From positions 1 to 5,596 of the forward strand of contig JALNXZ010000115.1 in assembly GCA_023230125.1 (NCBI GenBank): DNA of 5,596 bases, in the 5' to 3' direction. This stretch comes from Bacteroidales bacterium. Lineage in GTDB: Bacteria > Bacteroidota > Bacteroidia > Bacteroidales > UBA1402. Below the pieces are notes generated by a model. It saw only the letters and a program-made list of their open reading frames with translations, did not search any database and had not been told where the DNA came from. This document shows positions 1 to 4,273 of the stretch, in pieces (the first letter of the stretch is position 1; each line of letters opens with the position of its first letter). A program made the translations under genes and the position numbers.

Positions 1-1
1 T

Positions 2-733
2 ACCGTAACTACAGATGGAATGACAGTAGCTGTACTTAATCGAAATATCAAGGCACAGAAAACGATACATTATGTAGTCGGAATGGATTATCATTTTGTG
101 GGTCTGGACAGACCTTTTAAATTTACTGCAGAGGCCTATTATAAGGACATGAGCAACCTGATACCTTATACTGTCGACAATGTGCGTATCCGTTATTATG
201 GTAGAAATATGGCAGAAGGTTACACAGCAGGTCTGGACATGAAACTTTTCGGTGAATTTGTACCTGGAACGGATTCATGGATCAGCCTTTCTTTCATGAA
301 AAGCCAGGAAACCATCGATGGAGTCACCGTCTCAAGGCCAAATGAACAGCGATACAATGCATCCCTGTTTTTTCAGGATTATTTTCCGAATAACCCCAAA
401 TTCAGTATGAGTCTCAAAGTGGTCTGGGCAGACGGATTACCATTTGGTCCTCCAGACAGCGACAAAAGCTTTGCCACCTTGCGAATGCCTCCATATCGTC
501 GTGTAGATATCGGTTTGTCTAGAGTTCTCGTTGGAGGAGAAGATAAAATCATGGAATCCGGTTTATTAAAAAACTTCAAAAACATTTGGATCGGAGTAGA
601 TTGCTTCAATCTTTTGGACATCCGAAATGTCAATTCCTATTATTGGGTCACGGACATCAATAACACACAGTGGGCAGTTCCAAACTACCTGACAGGCAGA
701 CAATTCAACATTCGTTTGGCAGCAGAATTTTGA
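2..733 (+). CDS. TonB-dependent outer-membrane receptor, C-terminal part (5' end outside window)
   Basis: The reading frame is open from base 2, so the ATG at 20 is internal and the gene begins before the window; 243 codons are visible. They read as the last strands of a 22-strand outer-membrane beta-barrel: alternating aromatic/polar stretches (EAYYKDMSNLIPYTVDNVRI, GYTAGLDMKLFGEF, WISLSFMKSQETI), turns rich in P, N, D and G, a late strand containing WIGVDCFNLLDIRN, and a C-terminal Phe (RLAAEF), the usual BAM recognition residue. The PPYRRVDIGLS and FNLLDIRNVNSYYW wording is typical of Bacteroidetes receptors with an N-terminal carboxypeptidase-like domain; that N-terminal part and the plug lie outside. 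Such proteins import large ligands (glycans, siderophores, cobalamin, peptides) using TonB/ExbBD energy. The substrate cannot be told from the barrel end, and no SusD partner follows. Family call firm, ligand unknown. Confidence 0.9.
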   Translation, partial: TVTTDGMTVAVLNRNIKAQKTIHYVVGMDYHFVGLDRPFKFTAEAYYKDMSNLIPYTVDNVRIRYYGRNMAEGYTAGLDMKLFGEFVPGTDSWISLSFMKSQETIDGVTVSRPNEQRYNASLFFQDYFPNNPKFSMSLKVVWADGLPFGPPDSDKSFATLRMPPYRRVDIGLSRVLVGGEDKIMESGLLKNFKNIWIGVDCFNLLDIRNVNSYYWVTDINNTQWAVPNYLTGRQFNIRLAAEF

Positions 734-832
734 CAATGAGCGAATCTTTTTGATGGCCAGGTTTGGCGAAAAAATGATATCCGGACACTTATAAATGTAT
801 AGACATGCGCCCTAAAATCCGATGTTTTTTTA

Positions 833-840
833 TATTTTTG
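833..840 (+). promoter_or_regulatory. Candidate Bacteroidetes -7 promoter element for the phosphate operon
   Basis: TATTTTTG matches the Bacteroidetes primary-sigma -7 consensus TAnnTTTG and lies about 100 bases before the DUF47 start, in the only sizeable gap between the receptor and the phosphate genes. No clear TTTG -33 box is visible about 19 bases upstream, so the match rests on one half of the bipartite promoter. If used, it gives a 5' leader of roughly 90 bases. I see no Pho-box-like direct repeats. Confidence 0.4.
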
Positions 841-938
841 CGTGGGAATTCGATTTTCACTTTTTTCTTTTCGGTTAAATCTACCATCTTACTATTGTCC
901 AGCTATTTGTTTCTATCATTCACAAAAATAAAATTTTT

Positions 939-1586
939 ATGAACAATTCTTTTTTTAGCAAATTTACCCCCAAAGAACCGAAATTCTTCCCCATTTTGAA
1001 GGAGATGTCAAATGTCATGTTGATTGCTTCCGATTTGATCATTGAATGTGTCCAAAAAAGTGATCACGAATCAGCCATTGAATATTACAGGAAAATTAAA
1101 GAGCAGGAAAAAAAAGGTGATGCCTTGTCCAACCAGATTTTTGATGAACTGAACACGACTTTCATCACTCCATTCGATAGGGAAGACATCAATCGTTTGT
1201 CCAATCGCATGGACGATGTGACGGATTACATCAACAGCTGCGCCAAACGAATTGTATTATACAACCCGAGACAATTACCCGAAAGTGCTACCGAGCTTGC
1301 CCGTTTGATCAAAGAAGGTGCAGTCTGCATAGGAAAGGCTGTGGACGAGTTGGATGTCCTTAAAAAGGATGCTAAAAAAATCAAGGAATACTGTACGGAG
1401 CTTCATGATATCGAAAACAGGGCCGATGATGTTTACGAGAACTTTATCATCGATTTGTTTGAACACGAAAAAGATGGTATAGAAATCATCAAGGTGAAAG
1501 AAATCATGTACGAACTGGAAAAAGCCACCGATGCGACCGAATATGTCGGCAAAATTATCAAAACCATTATTGTCAAGTATGCATAA
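939..1586 (+). CDS. DUF47 / PhoU-like phosphate transport accessory protein
   Basis: This is a full-length 215-residue cytoplasmic all-helical protein of the DUF47 (TIGR00153) family, related in fold to PhoU. Visible hallmarks are FITPFDREDI (residues 75-84) followed by MDDVTDYI (91-98), and in the second half IENRADDVYENFI (158-170) and YELEKATDATEYV (191-203); these acidic E/D-rich helices are the family's metal-binding repeats. DUF47 genes are very commonly next to PiT permeases and are thought to modulate phosphate uptake, though the mechanism is poorly defined. Here the PiT gene starts 17 bases after the stop on the same strand, so the two are surely co-transcribed. The start chosen is the ATG after AAAATTTTT; there is no Shine-Dalgarno sequence, as usual in Bacteroidetes. 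Length is normal and nothing is broken. Confidence 0.93.
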   Translation: MNNSFFSKFTPKEPKFFPILKEMSNVMLIASDLIIECVQKSDHESAIEYYRKIKEQEKKGDALSNQIFDELNTTFITPFDREDINRLSNRMDDVTDYINSCAKRIVLYNPRQLPESATELARLIKEGAVCIGKAVDELDVLKKDAKKIKEYCTELHDIENRADDVYENFIIDLFEHEKDGIEIIKVKEIMYELEKATDATEYVGKIIKTIIVKYA

Positions 1587-1603
1587 TCATTAAAAATTTA
1601 AAA

Positions 1604-2650
1604 ATGATTCTCTTAATAACCATTATCGTACTGGCTTTAATATTTGATTTTATCAATGGATTTCACGATGCCGCCAACTCTATTGCCACCATCGTTTCTA
1701 CCAAGGTGCTTACACCTTTTCAGGCTGTACTTTGGGCAGCTTTCTTCAATTTTGTGGCTTTCTTCATCGCCAAGTATATCATTGGCGAATTTGGAATAGC
1801 GAACACTGTTTCAAAATCGGTCGTTGAGGGTTATATTACATTGCCAGTCATCTTCTCAGGAATTGTCGCTTCCATCATGTGGAATCTCGCGACTTGGTGG
1901 CTTGGTATCCCCTCCTCTTCCTCACACACCCTCATCGGAGGTTTTGCCGGCGCAGCCATCATGAGTACCATGATGAACAATGGATATACAACAACCGGAT
2001 TTGAATCCATCAAAGGAGATGTCATCGGCATCATTGCCGCTTTCATCATCCTGGCACCTCTGATCGGTATGATCATCTCCTCATTGATAACCATTCTGAT
2101 TTTGTATACTTTCAAGAAAATGAATCCATACAAAGCCAACCATTGGTTTAAGCGGCTCCAATTGGTATCATCCGGGTTGTTCAGCATCGGACATGGATTG
2201 AATGACTCACAAAAAGTCATGGGTATCATTGCTGCTGCTCTTTTTGCTGCATATACTAAAAATGGCATTGATATGGGGATTCATTCCATCGGCCAAATGC
2301 CTGATTGGGTTGCATTCTCCTGCTTTACCGCCATTTCTCTGGGAACCATGTCCGGTGGATGGAGGATCATCAAGACGATGGGTTCCCGCATCACAAAAGT
2401 GACCCCTCTTGAAGGCGTTGCAGCTGAAACAGCCGGTGCTCTTACGCTTTATTTATCAGAAGCCTTGAAGATACCTGTAAGTACGACACACACCATCACC
2501 GGGGCTATCATAGGCGTAGGTGCGGTAAAGCGTTTGTCGGCTGTCCGCTGGGGCGTAACCAAAAGCTTGATGATAGCCTGGATTCTGACCATTCCTGTCA
2601 GTGCAGGCATCGCAGCTTTGATTTACTACATTTTCGGAGCTCAGTTGTAA
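1604..2650 (+). CDS. PiT-family inorganic phosphate transporter
   Basis: A 348-residue integral inner-membrane protein that moves inorganic phosphate with a coupling cation (H+ in most bacterial PitA-type proteins; Na+ in some). The two inverted halves of the PiT fold are readable. The first half has FDFINGFHDAANSIAT (14-29) and GIPSSSSHTLIGG (101-113); the second has GHGLNDSQKVMG (196-207) and PVSTTHTITGAI (291-302). The paired G-x-x-D-x-x-N/K and P-x-S-S/T-(T)-H-T motifs are the signature of the phosphate site. About ten hydrophobic segments are evident, and the length fits the compact bacterial PiT class without a long central loop. It is the second gene of an operon with the DUF47 regulator. 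Its 3' end abuts IS debris and no terminator is visible between them. It could transport metal-phosphate complexes, which the sequence cannot show. Confidence 0.95.
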   Translation: MILLITIIVLALIFDFINGFHDAANSIATIVSTKVLTPFQAVLWAAFFNFVAFFIAKYIIGEFGIANTVSKSVVEGYITLPVIFSGIVASIMWNLATWWLGIPSSSSHTLIGGFAGAAIMSTMMNNGYTTTGFESIKGDVIGIIAAFIILAPLIGMIISSLITILILYTFKKMNPYKANHWFKRLQLVSSGLFSIGHGLNDSQKVMGIIAAALFAAYTKNGIDMGIHSIGQMPDWVAFSCFTAISLGTMSGGWRIIKTMGSRITKVTPLEGVAAETAGALTLYLSEALKIPVSTTHTITGAIIGVGAVKRLSAVRWGVTKSLMIAWILTIPVSAGIAALIYYIFGAQL

Positions 2651-2670
2651 TTAATTGGATTTAGATTGGA

Positions 2671-2946
2671 GTCACGTGATTCATTTGCCTTGGCAAGATT
2701 GCTTCGGGTGACGCTTTTACCGAATCCGAGATGGTAACTTTTCTGACTGTGGGCATCCAGAGAAACAATCAAGTCTCTGAGGCTGTCACGATTTGAAAGT
2801 TGACCGAAGATCATCGCCAACAGTTGGTTCCAGCATGTAAAATGCTTGACGTACCTGTTGCCTTGATACTTCTCTACCATCCCGTCAAAAACCCTTCTTG
2901 GCAGAAATTCTGTCAATTGTGCGAAAACATATTTGCCTTGGTTCAT
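2671..2946 (-). pseudogene. IS4-type transposase, N-terminal remnant (DUF4372-like)
   Basis: Read leftward from the ATG at 2946, about 92 residues match the N-terminal domain that precedes the DDE core in many Bacteroidales IS4-family transposases: MNQGKYVFAQLTEFLP, FDGMVEKYQGN, HFTCWNQLLAMIFGQLSNRD, SLDAHSQKSYHLGF, SVTRSNLAKANESRD. After the ESRD at about 2671 the family wording stops and the frame runs through unrelated bases to a stop at 2641, inside the last codons of the phosphate permease. A full protein would be roughly 370-400 residues, so three quarters, including every catalytic acidic residue, are gone. It cannot transpose. The DNA from about 2947 to 3060 is probably the element's leader and end, but I could not find a partner inverted repeat because the other end is deleted. 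Confidence 0.8.
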
Positions 2947-3060
2947 CGCTTTGCGCTTAATAATTGCGTAAAGCTATCAATTCAAATCGTCACGCACGAA
3001 AAAGGCTCGCAACTAATAGATAATCAATGATTTCAAAGAACGATTTTTAATTTTTAATGG

Positions 3061-3070
3061 ACACTAGTGT
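3061..3070. repeat. 10-base perfect palindrome at the IS4/IS630 remnant junction
   Basis: ACACTAGTGT is its own reverse complement, centred on CTAG/TA. It sits between the presumed outer edge of the IS4-type remnant and the 3' end of the IS630-type transposase (stop at 3075-3077). IS630-family elements insert at TA, so this may be a terminal repeat or target site. With only one end of each element present this cannot be settled. Confidence 0.4.
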
Positions 3071-3074
3071 TATG

Positions 3075-3427
3075 TTAGTTTAGAATTGACGGATACAATC
3101 TTTTCAGTTTTATCCGCGCTTGTTCGTTTGTGAATTGCCAACTTATCTTAGCACCCTTGTTGTTTCTGTTATTTTTCCACGCATTTACCTTATTTTTATA
3201 ACATCCATACTGGCAATGTGCCGGTTTAGACATTGACTATTGAGTACATGCAACTCGATTTCAGCCATATTCAGCCAACTTCCGTGTTTGGGCGTATAAA
3301 TGAATTCAAACCGATCCCATAAACGTTTTGCTTCTTCCGGAGCATAAGTCTCGTATAATGCGGAAGGATCGTGTGTTTTTAAATTGTCCATTACGAGTTT
3401 TATCTTCTTTGCATGTGGATTATTTTT
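3075..3427 (-). pseudogene. IS630-type transposase, C-terminal remnant with a frameshift
   Basis: The leftward frame from about 3427 reads NNPHAKKIKLVMDNLKTHD, then FEFIYTPKHGSWLNMAEIE and CLNRHIASMDVIK. This is the second half of the DDE_3 catalytic core, holding the second Asp (VMDN) and the final Glu (MAEIE). At a five-A run (+ strand T5 at 3193-3197) the frame goes out; a one-base shift back restores the expected tail NKVNAWKNNRNNKGAKISW, QFTNEQARIKLKRLYPSILN and a stop at 3075. About 116 of the usual 340-odd residues remain. The first catalytic Asp and the whole DNA-binding domain are absent, and an in-frame TGA stands at 3428-3430 just upstream. The frameshift may be decay or a fossil of a slippery site. 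The gene is dead either way. Confidence 0.82.
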
Positions 3428-3430
3428 TCA

Positions 3431-3541
3431 ATTATAGACAGTTTGGTTCGTTTTGTTTTACATTTTATGTTTATTTGCAAAACTAACGCCGAAGAGGCAA
3501 TGTTATTTCATATCAGACACACTTATTTGAACACTACCCCT
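3431..3541 (-). mobile_element. Possible remnant of a third IS end (IS256-like)
   Basis: These 110 bases encode nothing in any frame I read (stops in all leftward frames). The outer edge, read leftward from 3541, is GGGTAGTGTTCAAATAAGTG, which recalls terminal repeats of IS256-family elements. It interrupts the metalloprotease fragment exactly where that frame ends (the TAG stop lies inside this motif), as expected for an IS insertion. The other edge merges into the IS630 remnant near 3430. No IS256 transposase is present, so the family call is from resemblance only. Confidence 0.4.
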
Positions 3542-3737
3542 CCGAACTAATTAAATATCCTGCAGGATAGACCATTAAGCCACCTGTTGAACGAGGATAA
3601 TTGTCGCCAAGTTTAAGAGTATGTCCTACCTCATGGGAAAGTTTACTAAACAGGCAGGCTTGTCTGGAGTTTGAGACCGGACTTTGTGTCTGCGCTAAAT
3701 TAGCAACTCCATAATGTACCCCGGATGTGGGGTACAT
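3538..3737 (-). pseudogene. Zincin metalloprotease fragment, probable orphan polymorphic-toxin tip
   Basis: The leftward frame holds LSHEVGHTLKLGDNYP followed by STGGLMVYPAGYLISSE. HEVGH (first His at 3633-3635) is the HExxH zinc and catalytic motif. The Asp six residues after the second His fits an extended HExxHxxxxxD third ligand, and GGLM about ten residues on resembles the Met-turn of metzincins. No signal peptide or complete domain is present. Upstream the frame runs into an inverted repeat and antisense hicA sequence, so the ATG at 3737 is probably accidental; downstream it is cut by IS-like DNA at about 3541. It lies on the same strand as the RHS gene, downstream of its putative immunity gene, the usual place for displaced toxin tips. 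The motif is clear; the toxin role is inference, and a secreted or phage protease is possible. It is surely incomplete. Confidence 0.6.
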
Positions 3738-3740
3738 TAT
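3711..3740. repeat. Perfect 12-base inverted repeat with 6-base loop
   Basis: ATAATGTACCCC at 3711-3722 and its exact reverse complement GGGGTACATTAT at 3729-3740 flank the loop GGATGT. It is not followed by a T-run on either strand, so it is not a standard terminator. It marks the exact junction of two truncated genes facing opposite ways: the metalloprotease fragment (-) on the left and the hicA remnant (+) on the right. One arm (GVHY in the protease frame) looks like real coding sequence, so the other may be a foldback copy made at a rearrangement. Confidence 0.85.
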
Positions 3741-3742
3741 AG

Positions 3743-3862
3743 ATTTGGCTGCACCCTGTTTCTCGTAAACGTGCCGTTGTGCCTATGCACAACAAATATA
3801 TTTCTACAGGAACGCTTTACTCCATCCTTAAACAGGCTGGTATTGAAAAAGACGAACTATAA
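3743..3862 (+). pseudogene. hicA: hicA toxin remnant (type II toxin-antitoxin mRNA interferase), C-terminal part
   Basis: Starting after an in-frame TAG at 3740-3742, the + frame reads IWLHPVSRKRAVVPMHNK, then STGTLYSILKQAGIEKDEL and a TAA at 3860. This is the C-terminal two strands and final helix of HicA: the VVPMHN strand and the GTLYSILKQAGI helix are the most conserved words of the family after the GSH motif. HicA is a small (about 60-80 residue) double-stranded-RNA-binding-like ribonuclease that cleaves mRNA and is neutralised by HicB. Here the N-terminal helix and the catalytic His of the GSH motif are missing, replaced by the inverted repeat. No hicB is visible on either side. There is no start codon at the right place, so it should be inactive. 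A terminator follows two bases after the stop, showing that the 3' end is original. Confidence 0.78.
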
Positions 3863-3863
3863 C

Positions 3864-3892
3864 AAAAAAGACCGGACTTGCCGGGCTTTTTT
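3864..3892. terminator. Bidirectional intrinsic terminator between hicA remnant and four-helix membrane gene
   Basis: AAAAAAGACCGG (3864-3875), loop ACTTG, CCGGGCTTTTTT (3881-3892) pair with a single A/C mismatch in the middle of the stem. The run of six A before and six T after make it a terminator on both strands. It lies one base after the hicA stop (+) and about 15 bases past the stop of the leftward membrane-protein gene, so it would end both convergent units. Confidence 0.82.
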
Positions 3893-3906
3893 GTTTATCT
3901 ATTGCT

Positions 3907-4272
3907 CTATGTCTTTTTTTTACTACTTATGTATAGCATGATTAGAAAAATAAAAAAACAAACTATCCCATCAATTACTATCAAAACAACTCTTTGAGCT
4001 TTCTCTAAGCCTATAAAATAGGTGGATAATGCAACAATAACAAGAGTAATCAAAATGTAAATGTCCGATTTAATTATATTCTCCTTAACAATAAATTGCC
4101 TCATAATCTTGTATACCAGTATAAATATAAATATTGGTAAGAATAGGGCTAAAAGTATTGAGGCATAATTGAGGTAGGAACTCCAACCCTCACTATACAC
4201 CAAATAGATTGAGGCAATTAGAAAGATAACTGCATACAATAAGTTACTTTTATTAAAAACTTTTTTAATCAT
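3907..4272 (-). CDS. Small four-helix membrane protein, candidate immunity partner of the RHS tip
   Basis: I do not recognise a named family. The 121 residues show four hydrophobic segments at about 10-26 (LLYAVIFLIASIYLVY), 34-56, 70-88 (DIYILITLVIVALSTYFIG) and 94-115, with short loops, a lysine-rich N-terminus (MIKK) and a KKKT end, so it should sit in the inner membrane with both termini probably cytoplasmic. The ATG lies one base after the stop of the RHS gene (TAA-G-ATG), a spacing that implies translational coupling. A small gene directly after an RHS tip is typically the cognate immunity gene, and membrane immunity proteins usually pair with membrane-acting toxins; the neighbouring tip is hydrophobic and Ala/Gly-rich, which fits. 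Its GC is very low (about 27% in a hand-counted 60-base block), unlike the RHS core. Gene call firm; role inferred from position only. Confidence 0.72.
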   Translation of the reverse strand: MIKKVFNKSNLLYAVIFLIASIYLVYSEGWSSYLNYASILLALFLPIFIFILVYKIMRQFIVKENIIKSDIYILITLVIVALSTYFIGLEKAQRVVLIVIDGIVCFFIFLIMLYISSKKKT

Positions 4273-4273
4273 C

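Noticed and set aside
747..774. Possible terminator after the TonB-dependent receptor (T5 ... GCCA-GGTT-TGGC ... A6)
   Set aside because: The GC stem is only four pairs, the flanking T/A pairing is separated by an uneven bulge, and no T-run follows on the + strand.
1831..2268. 145-residue - strand frame inside the phosphate permease
   Set aside because: It is antisense to conserved PiT motifs; the Met-rich text is the mirror of His/Ile codons.
2800..3030. 76-residue + strand frame over the IS4-type remnant
   Set aside because: It is antisense to clear transposase sequence.
3864..3892. CRISPR-like or integron attC-like repeat near the hairpins
   Set aside because: The two hairpins at 3711 and 3864 share no sequence, there is no regular repeat/spacer pattern, and the second is an ordinary bidirectional terminator.
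3714..3941. 75-residue + strand frame across the hicA remnant and terminator
   Set aside because: It starts in the inverted repeat, runs out of frame over the HicA homology, and continues through the terminator and the membrane gene's antisense end; it has no protein-like character.
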